47,682 nt of DNA from NCBI GenBank assembly GCA_028282665.1, contig JANQHN010000219.1, positions 1 to 47,682 of the forward strand, read 5' to 3'. The notes beneath the pieces are model-generated. The model worked only from the letters and a program-made list of their open reading frames with translations. It was not told where the DNA came from and did no database searches. A program made the position numbers and the translations under genes. The stretch comes from Phycisphaerae bacterium. Lineage in GTDB: Bacteria; Planctomycetota; Phycisphaerae; UBA1845. Below, one piece after another: positions 26,686-35,128 of the stretch; the first letter of the stretch is position 1, and the number at the start of each line of letters is the position of its first letter.

Positions 26686-28161
26686 ATGTCACAGCAAACC
26701 GAACAACCTGCATTAGCCAATCGCACCGACCGTAAGGCCGAGTTGCGAAATGTCATTGCCATGACCGTTCCCGTGGTCATCACGACCAGTTCGCGCGCGG
26801 TCATGGACATGGCAGATTTCATTATGATTTCTCATCTCGGTGAGGATGCCAGCCAAGCGGCCATCCTCCCCGCGCAAATTGCGGTGTTTACTTTCATTGT
26901 GATCCCGATGGGGATTACCTCTGTCGCGAGTACGTTCGTTTCGCAATCGTTGGGGCGCGGCGAAGAGCGTGAGTGTGGCACTTACGCTTGGCAGGTGATC
27001 TACATTTCGATCATCTTCGGATTGCTTGCGTTTTTCTGCAGGCCTTTCCTGCCCGATTTGATCGCTCTGTTCGGCCACGAACCACTGGTACAGCAACGCG
27101 AACTCGAATATACGAGGATCACCATCTTAACGACCGGTCCGACCACGGCTGCGGCTGGACTTGCTTGGTACTTTATCGGCATTCACAAACCGTATGTAGC
27201 GATGTGGTCCGCTCTCGAAGCCAATGTCGTAAACATCCTGGCGAGTTTGGCATTTATCTATGGTATCCCGCAGTTAGGTATAGAAGGGATCGGTTTCGCT
27301 GGAGCAGCCTGGGGAACTCTGATAGGCGTGAGCTACCGTTCAGTGCGATTGGTGATCACCTTACTACTCCCGGAAATGGAACGCCGCTACGGTTCACGTT
27401 CCGGCTACCGGCTGTCGCTCCCCAAGCTGATGGGGATGTTTCGCATTGGCGTGCCCTGCGCCTTGCACTGGGTTTCTGAAATCTCCGTGTGGGCGATCTT
27501 TGTCAACATTTTAGTTGGCGGCAAGTTCGGCACGATCCACCAGATCGCGACAAATACTGCTTGGCAGTTTATGAGGGTCGGTTTCATGCCAACGATTGGT
27601 GTCGGTCAGGCGATTACATCGCTGGTGGGTAAATCCATCGGCGCGGGGTTGACCGATCGTGCGCAGCGCGAAGTGCGGATGGGCGTTTTGATTGCGTTAG
27701 GTTACATGGGAACGTTGTCTATCATCTTTGTGTTTTTCGGTCGATCACTGATCGCATTGTTCAACGACAAGCCGGAAGTGGTGCGCGTCGGCGGCTGGGT
27801 CATGGTTTGTGCAGCGATTTTCCAACTCTTCGACGCGGTCGCGATTGTGATCAACGCCGCCTTGCGAGGGGCTGGTGACACGTTTTGGCCTTCAGTGTTT
27901 TTCGTAACAAGCAGTTGGACGATGATCGTGGGCGGCGGGTACGCGATGGCGACGCTGTTTCCACATCTAGGTTGCATCGGACCTTGGATTGCCGCATCGT
28001 GCTTGATCGGTATTTCAGCCGGCTACCTGTGGTTCCGCTGGCGTGCCGGCGGCTGGAAACGCATTAATCTGTTCAAGGAACAACGGGAGCCGGGCGAGCA
28101 GGGTGCGGTTGGTCCCACTCAGCCGAAAGGTGGAGAGTCGCAGGCGCCTGCGGCTGGATAA
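26686..28161 (+). CDS. MATE-family multidrug/solute exporter
   Basis: A 491-residue polytopic membrane protein with about twelve hydrophobic segments in two homologous halves. The first helix region (VIAMTVPVVITTSSRAVMDM) and the repeat in the second half (RIGVPCALHWVSEI) are typical of MATE antiporters, which export drugs or metabolites using H+ or Na+ gradients. The C-terminal 30 residues are a polar, Glu/Gly-rich cytoplasmic tail. The only promoter I can see lies upstream of a terminator (26614-26650), so expression may depend on read-through. The ribosome-binding site (GAGTGG) is weak. Confidence 0.9.
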   Translation: MSQQTEQPALANRTDRKAELRNVIAMTVPVVITTSSRAVMDMADFIMISHLGEDASQAAILPAQIAVFTFIVIPMGITSVASTFVSQSLGRGEERECGTYAWQVIYISIIFGLLAFFCRPFLPDLIALFGHEPLVQQRELEYTRITILTTGPTTAAAGLAWYFIGIHKPYVAMWSALEANVVNILASLAFIYGIPQLGIEGIGFAGAAWGTLIGVSYRSVRLVITLLLPEMERRYGSRSGYRLSLPKLMGMFRIGVPCALHWVSEISVWAIFVNILVGGKFGTIHQIATNTAWQFMRVGFMPTIGVGQAITSLVGKSIGAGLTDRAQREVRMGVLIALGYMGTLSIIFVFFGRSLIALFNDKPEVVRVGGWVMVCAAIFQLFDAVAIVINAALRGAGDTFWPSVFFVTSSWTMIVGGGYAMATLFPHLGCIGPWIAASCLIGISAGYLWFRWRAGGWKRINLFKEQREPGEQGAVGPTQPKGGESQAPAAG

Positions 28162-28199
28162 GCCTCTTTTTGACAAACGGTTGTGGAGTTTGTTCTATA

Positions 28200-28292
28200 G
28201 CGGTTTCGGTGGATTTATAACGTTCGATGACGTGTTTTTGGACTGGACAGTGCACAGTGTCAAACCCTACGCGTTACTGAAGCTTGTTTTAG
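28200..28292 (+). repeat. Diverged copy of the 92-bp intergenic repeat
   Basis: This copy shares the opening (GTTTGTTCTATAGCGGTTTC against GTTTGTTCTATAGCAGTTTC) and the ending (CACAGTGTC...CTACGC...GAAGCTTGTTTTAG) of the repeat at 31765-31856, with the same overall length, but the middle is strongly changed. It lies between the MATE gene and the convergent epimerase gene. Confidence 0.5.
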
Positions 28293-28337
28293 TGGTTTGA
28301 AACAGTGATTTTGAATGGAGTCAAGGTGAGGTTGCAT

Positions 28338-29249
28338 CTATCGATTTCGTTTGCGAACGGCCTGAACAAGAGATGCCACCGTCTGATTCAGCAATGCCTC
28401 TCCACCAAATGACATGCCCAGCGAACGAAGCTTGGACGTTTCGATTTGGTGCTTCGGACCTTTATTGAGATTTTCGATTCTCGCATCTACGTTGGCGATG
28501 GATCGTGCAATACGGGCTACATCTTGTTCGGCGATATACATGTCGTAACAGTTGTACGCCTGGCCGGCGATACCATTCGCAGTGAGTAGAACCTCCACCG
28601 CCTTCGCGACATCGGCGGCATGAACCTCCTTGCCGCCTGCCGCGCTAGCAATGGCTTCCCCGAGCACGACGCGACTGACGAGGTCGAACCATTTGCTGTT
28701 TTGTACCGGGCTGGCTTCCCCGTAGATTCCCGTTGGTCGTAAACTGCAAATCTCATAACCTTCGCCCAGGCCGTAGCTGTGAATGAATTTCTCAATTGCC
28801 GCCTTATGTGCGCCATAGTGTGAAGTAGGCCAAAGTGGATGCGCTTCATCCAGTTTGCGATCGTCTAAGATGCGCTCGTGCACTGCGCACGTCGAGATGA
28901 AAATGAAGCGCTTCACGCCCGCCCGCTTAGCTTCCTCAACGAGCTCAATCGTGCCGAGTACATTTTGCTTGACAAATTCGGGCAAATTATCCATAGGGCT
29001 GCGAAAGCTGCTGCCCGATCGATACAAGGCGGAATGCACGACTGCGTCGCAACCCGTGACAAGTTGCTTTATCGAATCTTTATCGGTGAGATTTCCCTCA
29101 ACCCATTCGATATTGCTTTCGAAGTTCTCAAACCCACTTCGATCGGAAGTCGGGCGATACCAGCAGGGGCATCGATGACCTGCTCCAGCCAATTGTCGAA
29201 TGATGTACCGCCCCAGGAATCCTGTTCCGCCGGTGATGGCAATGCGCAT
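28338..29249 (-). CDS. NAD-dependent epimerase/dehydratase (extended SDR)
   Basis: A 303-residue extended short-chain dehydrogenase. The Rossmann motif ITGGTGFLGRYI opens the protein, the Ser of the triad lies in FISTCAVHE, and the Tyr-Lys pair in HYGAHKAAIEKF (YxxxK). Such enzymes act on nucleotide sugars or related hydroxy/keto compounds; the substrate is not evident. The ATG at 29249 was chosen over 29270 because the nucleotide-binding fold starts there and AAGGAAA lies upstream. It is divergent from the lipoprotein gene at 29421. Confidence 0.87.
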   Translation of the reverse strand: MRIAITGGTGFLGRYIIRQLAGAGHRCPCWYRPTSDRSGFENFESNIEWVEGNLTDKDSIKQLVTGCDAVVHSALYRSGSSFRSPMDNLPEFVKQNVLGTIELVEEAKRAGVKRFIFISTCAVHERILDDRKLDEAHPLWPTSHYGAHKAAIEKFIHSYGLGEGYEICSLRPTGIYGEASPVQNSKWFDLVSRVVLGEAIASAAGGKEVHAADVAKAVEVLLTANGIAGQAYNCYDMYIAEQDVARIARSIANVDARIENLNKGPKHQIETSKLRSLGMSFGGEALLNQTVASLVQAVRKRNR

Positions 29250-29420
29250 TGGGCTATTTTCCTTCCGCATAAACTTAACGCTTCCATGTCACACTAAGTC
29301 TGTTTCGCCGATAGCGATCCTTCGGAGTGTATGCGAGCTACTTGCGAAGTCGGCAAGATCGATGATACCCTTTACGCAATGAACGTACACCGTCATCACT
29401 GGATAAGCGGAAGAGGATTG

Positions 29421-30038
29421 ATGCCATGGAGGAGCGTGGCCTGCGTAATGCTGGTAACGTTAGCCTCCTGCGAACGCGAATCAACTCCCGAAACTAAAGC
29501 TCCCCCCACGCCGCCGAAACTAGAGACCCTTGTTTTCCCCACCCAGTTGCGTGTGGTGGATGAGGCAGTCAATGATTTTGTCACGATCGCAATGAATTTG
29601 TGTTCGTCCGGAGACTACGAATCGTTTCGTTTGCTTTGGAGTGTCGAACACGATCCGATTACCCGCCAACAGTTTGAGAGCGCCTGGCAGGCTGTGACGC
29701 GTATTCGCATTCTTGCTTTGGAGCGCGATCCGATAAACGACACGTACGCGATTCTCGCGCATGTTGCGCTCGATGCGAAACGATTTCCCGCAGGGCACCG
29801 TCTTCGCGAAAACCCCCAACGCAACGTAGCCCTTTTGATTTTGCAAGAACAGGGCGAGTGGCGTTTGACGCGAGCACCTATTGCGGTGCGCAATTACTTG
29901 ATCGAACTGATCGCTCCGCCCGGTAAAGTCGAGACGTTGAGCGGTGAGTCTGAGGGTGTTGCGATGGACGAGCCTGCCGCGTTTTCAAGTTCGACGAAAT
30001 CCGGATCGAAAAATATCGAAAAAAATGTCACGCCTTGA
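29421..30038 (+). CDS. Small lipoprotein of unknown function
   Basis: A 205-residue protein with a lipoprotein signal: hydrophobic VACVMLVTLA followed by the lipobox LASC. A proline-rich linker (APPTPPKLE) leads to a soluble domain of about 130 residues and a Ser/Lys-rich tail. The domain resembles NTF2-like or stress-accessory folds only in size (weak inference). The ATG at 29421 has GGAAGAGG upstream and begins just before the signal peptide. The frame is open from 29331, but that part has no function as a signal. Confidence 0.65.
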   Translation: MPWRSVACVMLVTLASCERESTPETKAPPTPPKLETLVFPTQLRVVDEAVNDFVTIAMNLCSSGDYESFRLLWSVEHDPITRQQFESAWQAVTRIRILALERDPINDTYAILAHVALDAKRFPAGHRLRENPQRNVALLILQEQGEWRLTRAPIAVRNYLIELIAPPGKVETLSGESEGVAMDEPAAFSSSTKSGSKNIEKNVTP

Positions 30039-30285
30039 CACCGACTTCTTTCCACGCTGCGATTTTGCTGTCGGCCGAGCGGTGCGGTTCAAAACGGCAA
30101 TGGTTGCATCGAGGCGTCGACCCTTATGGGACGCCTTGAATTTTCGCTGCAATCGTCCGGGCAAACGGTGGAATTGTGGACAAATAGGCGGTTTTTTCTT
30201 TGCCCATCAGTGTTTTGTAGTGCATACTGAAGATAAGACCATTTGGTCTGGTTCCGGCGTTGAAATAGCTGGGACATTATACGGG

Positions 30286-30337
30286 AGAAGCCTCGCAGGC
30301 TGTTCGGCCATAATGGGCCGCAGGTGCCGAGGCTTCT
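30286..30337. terminator. Long hairpin between convergent genes
   Basis: AGAAGCCTCG (30286-30295) pairs perfectly with CGAGGCTTCT (30328-30337), with an inner CGGCC/GGCCG stem. It lies between the convergent lipoprotein and thiolase genes. The stem end is A-rich on one side and TTCTTG on the other, so it may terminate transcription from both sides, though there is no long T-tract. Confidence 0.5.
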
Positions 30338-30443
30338 TGTATGCGCGGGCTGTCCGACGGCATTCGATGGGGGCTATAATGATAACAGCGGCACACGCCA
30401 AAGCATGCACCGCCGTCAATTGTTTTCTTTCCAGGAATTGAGT

Positions 30444-31625
30444 TTACATTCGCTCGATCGCGATCGCGATTGCTTCTCCGCCACCCAGGCATGCCGTTGC
30501 CACGCCGACCTTCTTGCCCTTCTCTTTCAGGGCATTCATTAACGTAACCACGATGCGGCAACCACTCGAACCGATAGGATGGCCGATCGCCACTGCGCCG
30601 CCCGCGACGTTCACTTTCTCGTGAGGTAGTTCCAGTTCTTTCATCGTAACCTGCGCGACAACCGCGAATGCTTCGTTTACCTCGTACAAATCTACGTCCG
30701 CCGGCTTGATTCCGATTTTGTCGCAGACAGTCTTGATTGCGCCGATCGGTGCAATCGTGAACCACTCGGGTTCGGTCGCGTAGATGCCAAAACCGAGGAC
30801 TTTCGCCTCGGGCGTGATGCCTAGGTTTTTCATCTGCTCTTCGCCGCACACCACAACCGCCGACGCGCCGTCATCGATACCGCTCGCGTTGCCCGCTGTG
30901 ATAGAGCTGTCCTTGCCAAACGCGGGCGGTAGGCTTCGCAGTTTGTCATCGCCGCGGAATTTGGCGAGATCCTCGTCATTGTCCACTACCGTAGTGCCTT
31001 TGCGTGTTGCGATTTCGACAGGTACCACTTCACGCTTATACATGCCGTTTTCCCAGGCTTCCATGGCGCGGTGGTAGCTTGCGATCGCGAATTCGTCCTG
31101 ATCTTCACGAGTGATGTTGTATTTGTTTGCACACAAATCACCGCAATTACCCATGTGCTGATTGCTGTATACATCCCATAGACCGTCGTTGATCATGCAG
31201 TCCAAGAGCACGCCATTGCCCATGCGATAGCCCGCTCGCGCTTTGGGCAGGGCGTACGGCGCGTTGGTCATGCTCTCGCAACCGCCGGCAACGACTACAC
31301 CCGCATCGCCGCATTGAATTGCGTATGAACCGAACATGATCGCCCGCATACCCGAGCCGCACACCTTGTTCACCGTTGTTGCGCCTACTTTGAGCGGCAG
31401 TTCCGCACCCAGCGTCGCCTGCCTCGCAATGTTCTGGCCTTGGGCGGCGCTGATGACGTTGCCCATAATGGCTTCGTCAACGTCCTCACCTTTGATTCCC
31501 GCCCGGTTGACCGACTCGCGAATCGCGAAGGCGCCTAGCTTCGCGGCGGTTAGGTTTGCCAGCGAACCGTTAAACGAACCGTGAGGAGTGCGGCATGAGC
31601 CTGCAAGAAAAATGTCTTTTAGCAT
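30444..31625 (-). CDS. Acetyl-CoA C-acetyltransferase (thiolase)
   Basis: A 393-residue thiolase, the usual length for biosynthetic acetoacetyl-CoA thiolases (AtoB/PhaA type). Catalytic residues are all present: Cys89 in NKVCGSGM, the NEAFA motif, His349 in GGAVAIGHPIGSSG and Cys379 in TACLGGGEA. It condenses two acetyl-CoA or cleaves acetoacetyl-CoA, and may serve fatty-acid degradation together with the acyl-CoA dehydrogenase at 14.4 kb (inference). The ATG at 31625 is followed at once by conserved sequence. The 410 bp upstream hold the repeat copy at 31748-31856 and the terminator of the Cys-rich gene. Confidence 0.95.
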   Translation of the reverse strand: MLKDIFLAGSCRTPHGSFNGSLANLTAAKLGAFAIRESVNRAGIKGEDVDEAIMGNVISAAQGQNIARQATLGAELPLKVGATTVNKVCGSGMRAIMFGSYAIQCGDAGVVVAGGCESMTNAPYALPKARAGYRMGNGVLLDCMINDGLWDVYSNQHMGNCGDLCANKYNITREDQDEFAIASYHRAMEAWENGMYKREVVPVEIATRKGTTVVDNDEDLAKFRGDDKLRSLPPAFGKDSSITAGNASGIDDGASAVVVCGEEQMKNLGITPEAKVLGFGIYATEPEWFTIAPIGAIKTVCDKIGIKPADVDLYEVNEAFAVVAQVTMKELELPHEKVNVAGGAVAIGHPIGSSGCRIVVTLMNALKEKGKKVGVATACLGGGEAIAIAIERM

Positions 31626-31682
31626 GATCCACCTTCGCCTAAGGCATAAAGTTCTACAAATGTCAATGATGGCAGCTTCGCT

Positions 31683-31697
31683 CCAGGTGTGGCGTCC
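31683..31697 (-). repeat. Short inverted partner of the repeat end
   Basis: CCAGGTGTGGCGTCC is the reverse complement, with one mismatch, of GGACGCTACACCTGG at 31826-31840 in the neighbouring repeat copy. The pair flanks about 128 bp like terminal inverted repeats. Confidence 0.45.
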
Positions 31698-31747
31698 AGA
31701 GGTGTGTGGTCCGCGGCGTCATCCACGGGTATGGGCGCAACACCTGA

Positions 31748-31856
31748 CTAGAGTTTGTTCTATAGCAGTTTCAATCCAAACGTAGCGCTGAGTGTCGACT
31801 TTCCGACAGTACAAAACACGGTGTCGGACGCTACACCTGGCTAGAGCTTGCTCTAG
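31748..31856 (+). repeat. 92-bp intergenic repeat, copy 1 with 5' arm
   Basis: The core is 31765-31856. It begins GCAGTTTCAATCCAAACGTA and ends in the palindrome CTAGAGCTTGCTCTAG. Inside, GTAGCG pairs with CGCTAC and TCCGACA with TGTCGGA, so the unit can fold into a long hairpin. This copy also has a 5' arm, CTAGAGTTTGTTCTATAG (31748-31765), resembling the 3' palindrome. About five of 92 core positions differ from the copy at 41.9 kb and about nine from that at 38.3 kb. Confidence 0.85.
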
Positions 31857-31919
31857 TGTGGGAGCATGTGAGCTTCCGCCACCATCCTATCCACTGCCTC
31901 GTTTCGTACAAGCGAGCGC

Positions 31920-31967
31920 AAAAAACGGGCCTGCTGCAAGCACCGCAAGGATGCCCGGGCAGGCCTG
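31920..31967 (-). terminator. Terminator after the Cys-rich protein gene
   Basis: On the minus strand GGCCTGC (31960-31966) pairs with GCAGGCC (31929-31935), followed by CG and a run of T. It ends about 115 nt after the stop of the Cys-rich gene. Confidence 0.75.
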
Positions 31968-32034
31968 ATGAGTCTTAAAAACGAATCGCGGGTCATTCCT
32001 GGCTTAGACCAAGCCAAACCCGCTATGGCGGCTA

Positions 32035-33183
32035 TTACATGTCTTCCTGCATGTAGTACACGTAAACAGCTTGCGTCTCACTTTCGTCTGTTTGCAAAGC
32101 GGTCTTGGATGCACAGGACTTGCCGCACTTGGCTTTGTCGCAACCACCCTTGTTGCACTTTTTGCCACAATCGCCCTTCACGCATGTCCCACAGCAACCG
32201 GGCTTTCCATCTTTCACCAAGCCGCGCGGGGACATCTTGCCCTTCGGACCGTGTGGTGGGAATCCGCCGAAACCGGGATGAGGAGGGTGAGCGGGGCCGC
32301 TGTGGAAGTTATTGTTGTTACCATAAATGTAGTAGACATAGACGACCTGTGCACAGCAACCCGGACCACTGCAGCAGGTCTTCGGGCCGCAAGAACCTTT
32401 GTTGCACTTCATTCCACAAGCGCTGCCGCACTTTGAACTACAAACGGACTTGTCGTATTTGGAGTCACAAGCGCCGCCCCATCTGGCTTTGTCACAGCCT
32501 CCCTTGTCACACTTCGAGCCGCAGGCAAATTTGTCGCACTTCTTACCGGTGGCGACTTTTTTCCCTTTGTCGCATTTGCGATCACAATCCGAAACACACT
32601 TGGATTTATCACAATCGACAGTAGCTTTCTTCGCAGCCGAGCCGCACTTCGAAGAGCAATCACTTCCACATTTTGACTTATCACATTGGCTCGCACCGCC
32701 GACCAACGTAGCCGTACCGGGTTTGCGGGCCTTCACCTTTGACCCGCAAGGCGTCGTCGCGTTTGGGGTTTTCTTGGCCGAGCCACAGCCCGTCTTGGAA
32801 CACGGTTTCGAGCAGGGCTGGGAACAACCTTGTTTCACGTTGGCGGTGGTGTTGACTTCGGTGATCGGGCGAACGTCTTTGGCTTTTAGACGCACAGGCT
32901 GAGCGGGCGCTTGACCGCACTTTTTCTTGCAGGAGCTCTTGCAGCCACGTTTGATGACCTTTTTGACCTGTTTGGATTTACTAGTATCAGATGCTTTTGT
33001 TACCTTCGACGCGGAGTCCGCAACGGAATTCGACGCGCTCGTGCTGCAGGGCGTGCCGTTGTCGGCGACGGTTGCGCTGAAATACTTGGCCAAAACAGTG
33101 TGCTTGGCCGAAGCCGTGCTGCAGAAGAAAGCAGCCACTAATGCAACCGCCATCGCGATCCCCATTATCCTATTAAACTTCAT
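32035..33183 (-). CDS. Secreted cysteine-rich repeat protein, putative metal-binding
   Basis: A 382-residue protein with a clear signal peptide (MKFNRIMGIAMAVALVAAFF, cut after STASA). The mature part has about 39 Cys in loose repeats such as CDKSKCGSDCSSKCGS and CDKGGCDKARWGG, with many Lys and few aromatics. Two cysteine blocks are each followed by a Tyr-rich stretch, AQVVYVYYIYG mid-protein and QAVYVYYMQE at the C-terminus, and a His/Pro/Gly segment lies between them. I know no family with this layout; metallothionein-like metal binding or disulfide cross-linking at the surface is inferred. GTGGAG precedes the ATG. It follows the sensor, anti-sigma and sigma genes on the same strand and is probably their target or partner. 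Confidence 0.8.
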   Translation of the reverse strand: MKFNRIMGIAMAVALVAAFFCSTASAKHTVLAKYFSATVADNGTPCSTSASNSVADSASKVTKASDTSKSKQVKKVIKRGCKSSCKKKCGQAPAQPVRLKAKDVRPITEVNTTANVKQGCSQPCSKPCSKTGCGSAKKTPNATTPCGSKVKARKPGTATLVGGASQCDKSKCGSDCSSKCGSAAKKATVDCDKSKCVSDCDRKCDKGKKVATGKKCDKFACGSKCDKGGCDKARWGGACDSKYDKSVCSSKCGSACGMKCNKGSCGPKTCCSGPGCCAQVVYVYYIYGNNNNFHSGPAHPPHPGFGGFPPHGPKGKMSPRGLVKDGKPGCCGTCVKGDCGKKCNKGGCDKAKCGKSCASKTALQTDESETQAVYVYYMQEDM

Positions 33184-33206
33184 ATCAGACTCCACAGTTA
33201 ATGGAC

Positions 33207-33395
33207 TCAATTGCGTAAGAGCGCTACCTTTAGCGATCTATTGCTGCATTGGCACCCGTACCGTTCGGTTCGGATGTGCCACGATTTTGTGATTTCATGG
33301 ATCCGTCTGATCGCAAACTCAATGCTCACGATTAAGCCGGCTAAGATGTTGAGATGAACTTCACCTGCGACAAAGTCAGGTGCTAAGAAAGCCAT
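33207..33395 (-). CDS. Possible 62-residue protein between sensor and Cys-rich genes
   Basis: An open frame starting 25 nt after the sensor gene, with GAGGAGGGG almost touching the ATG. The product has one hydrophobic stretch (NILAGLIVSIEFAI) and a basic tail with two cysteines. It may be a real member of the operon or a chance frame with a purine-rich lead. There is no homology to judge by. Confidence 0.25.
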   Translation of the reverse strand: MAFLAPDFVAGEVHLNILAGLIVSIEFAIRRIHEITKSWHIRTERYGCQCSNRSLKVALLRN

Positions 33396-33420
33396 CCCCT
33401 CCTCTAACGATCATTGTGAC

Positions 33421-34044
33421 TTAATCTTGCCCCTGGTCGCACATTGAGTTCGCCGTTGTTACGGCTGCGTTACCGCTGGTTTTCGAGTGAGTCGCATTGT
33501 TACATCTCGGTTTCTTCCCGCACGGCTTAACAACGCCGGTTGAGTTAGTTTGTCCCCCACAACCATCACAGCCAGTATCGCCTTTGGGACACTTTCCACC
33601 CACCGCGCGACATTGACGAACTTCATCAGCACACAGACTAAAGAGTCGGTGTTGCTGCTGTGGTGTGAGGTATTGGCGTACGGCGATGATGTGTTCTGCG
33701 ACACGTCGCTCAAGAGCGTTGTGAGCGGAGATTACCGCTTCCACGGTGGCGCGAATGCGATCATCGCTGGCGCTGCCATCCTCAAATGTCCGAGCGAGTT
33801 CAAGCCGTTTGCTGTTGAGTTCCGTGCGGAGTTTGCAAAGTTCAGCAGTGAACGCTTCATCCTGTTTGTTGATGGCTTCACGTTGTGTCTCGTCAAGATC
33901 AAGCCAGTTCGAAAAGAGCGCACATCCTTTTTGTTCACAGGGCGTTTTGGGGTTTTGGCTGCTTATAGCGACTGTTCCTACGAAGCTGCCCGCAAAAACG
34001 AGGGCAAAAAGTACAGCGATGAGTATTCCGCCTCTACTAATCAC
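33421..34044 (-). CDS. CnrX/Spy-like periplasmic sensor with Cys-rich tail
   Basis: A 207-residue protein anchored by one N-terminal transmembrane segment (ILIAVLFALVFAGSFVGTVA). The periplasmic part (residues 45-140) is a helical hairpin of the heavy-metal-sensor/Spy type: LDLDETQREAINKQDEAF, a heptad-like helix, and AEHIIAVRQYLTPQQQHRLF with the family LTPQQ motif. CnrX places a metal-binding His at the position of AEH. An unusual tail of about 60 residues has ten or so cysteines (for example CPKGDTGCDGCGG). The GTG start overlaps the anti-sigma stop by 8 nt and has a nearly perfect AAGGAGGTGA, so the two are translated together. It would sense a metal or redox signal and release the sigma factor. 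Confidence 0.78.
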   Translation of the reverse strand: MISRGGILIAVLFALVFAGSFVGTVAISSQNPKTPCEQKGCALFSNWLDLDETQREAINKQDEAFTAELCKLRTELNSKRLELARTFEDGSASDDRIRATVEAVISAHNALERRVAEHIIAVRQYLTPQQQHRLFSLCADEVRQCRAVGGKCPKGDTGCDGCGGQTNSTGVVKPCGKKPRCNNATHSKTSGNAAVTTANSMCDQGQD

Positions 34045-34537
34045 GACCGCTCACCTCCTTGTTGTCGTTTGAGGCCTGCGCGACGCTTTCGAATTGCGAA
34101 AGCAGGCCGGTTGCGGAAGAGTCCGTGAGCGAAACCAAACTCAGGTAGTCGGCGACGGCAGCGTTGGAATTGACCTGAGTTGGTGTTACCGGTGGCTGGA
34201 CTTGTTGAGAAGAACCCACTGCAAGCCGTCCGGCTCCGATACCCAGTCCCACCGCGAACACGATTGAGGCAGCAAAACGGAATGCTGCGCGAGATCGAGA
34301 GAGCACGAATGGGCCGGCCGGTCGTTGGTGTAAAACCTCGGCTGCTGTGACGACGCGATCAACCAGATTGATCTGCGGTATGTCTTCCAAGTGGCTCAGA
34401 AGGCTCGCGGTTTCTTCCATCGCCGCGAGTCGTGCACGACATGCCGAACAGGTTTCGGCGTGAGCCTGCAAGGGCTCTACGCCCGGTTCATTGGGGTTAA
34501 GCAGCCGCACCAGCTTGGTTGATTCACCGCAAGTCAT
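34037..34537 (-). CDS. Zinc-finger anti-sigma factor
   Basis: A 166-residue membrane anti-sigma factor. The N-terminal cytoplasmic part has the HC2-type motif His26-x3-Cys30-x2-Cys33 (AHAETCSACR) that binds the ECF sigma factor. One transmembrane segment (about 86-104, FAASIVFAVGLGIGAG) leads to a short periplasmic Gln/Ser/Thr-rich tail. It sits between the sigma gene (48 nt upstream) and the overlapping sensor gene, the order expected for a sigma/anti-sigma/sensor operon of the CnrHYX kind, although CnrY itself lacks this zinc finger. Confidence 0.85.
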   Translation of the reverse strand: MTCGESTKLVRLLNPNEPGVEPLQAHAETCSACRARLAAMEETASLLSHLEDIPQINLVDRVVTAAEVLHQRPAGPFVLSRSRAAFRFAASIVFAVGLGIGAGRLAVGSSQQVQPPVTPTQVNSNAAVADYLSLVSLTDSSATGLLSQFESVAQASNDNKEVSGRD

Positions 34538-34585
34538 TGGTATTCACCTATTGATGTAACGAACACGTATCTCACAGCCTGCGGC

Positions 34586-35128
34586 CTATTTTCGGTAAAC
34601 GGCCAAACGTTCTCTCAAGTTGGCGTAGGCGCGCGTGAGCAACGATTCTACGGCTGATTCCGACCAGCCGGTAATCTCGGAAACCTCCTTCAGGGGGCAT
34701 CCGCCAAGGCGATGGAGCAACAGGGCAATACGCTGCCGCTCACTGAGCGCCTGGACAGCCGCTATCACCGCCTCCCGGCTATCTGACTCGTATTTTTCGG
34801 GCGGCGGCGCTTCTCGCTCGGGAATGGCGTCCACGGTTACCTCGCCGCGGCGTTTGTTCTTTCGAATCGAGTCCAGGCAGAGATTAACCGTGATTCGATG
34901 AAGCCAAGTCGTAAGCTTGGCGTCCGGAGTGTACGAGCCGGCATTTCGCCACACTCGCAGGAACACATCTTGAGTAATGTCTTCCGCCAAGGAGGCATTG
35001 CCCGTGGTCCGATAAGCGAGTTGATAAACCCGTGACTGATGACGCCGAACAAGCTCCCCCAGAGCTTCGGTTTGTCCTTCTGCAATGAGAATGACGAGCT
35101 GCTGATCGCTTTGTTGGGGCAGTTTCAC
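34586..35128 (-). CDS. ECF-family RNA polymerase sigma factor
   Basis: A 180-residue sigma factor with region 2 (LGELVRRHQSRVYQLAYRTT, then AEDITQDVFLRVWRN and TWLHRITVNLCLD) and region 4 (LSERQRIALLLHRLGGCPLK, then GWSESAVESLLTRAYANLRE). Regions 1.1 and 3 are missing, as in ECF sigmas. A Pro/Glu-rich linker separates the two domains. It heads an operon with the anti-sigma and sensor genes and probably controls itself and the Cys-rich gene. A consensus ECF promoter was not confidently found in the 315 bp upstream, although GGAAACG near 35185 recalls the usual GGAAC element. Confidence 0.92.
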   Translation of the reverse strand: MKLPQQSDQQLVILIAEGQTEALGELVRRHQSRVYQLAYRTTGNASLAEDITQDVFLRVWRNAGSYTPDAKLTTWLHRITVNLCLDSIRKNKRRGEVTVDAIPEREAPPPEKYESDSREAVIAAVQALSERQRIALLLHRLGGCPLKEVSEITGWSESAVESLLTRAYANLRERLAVYRK

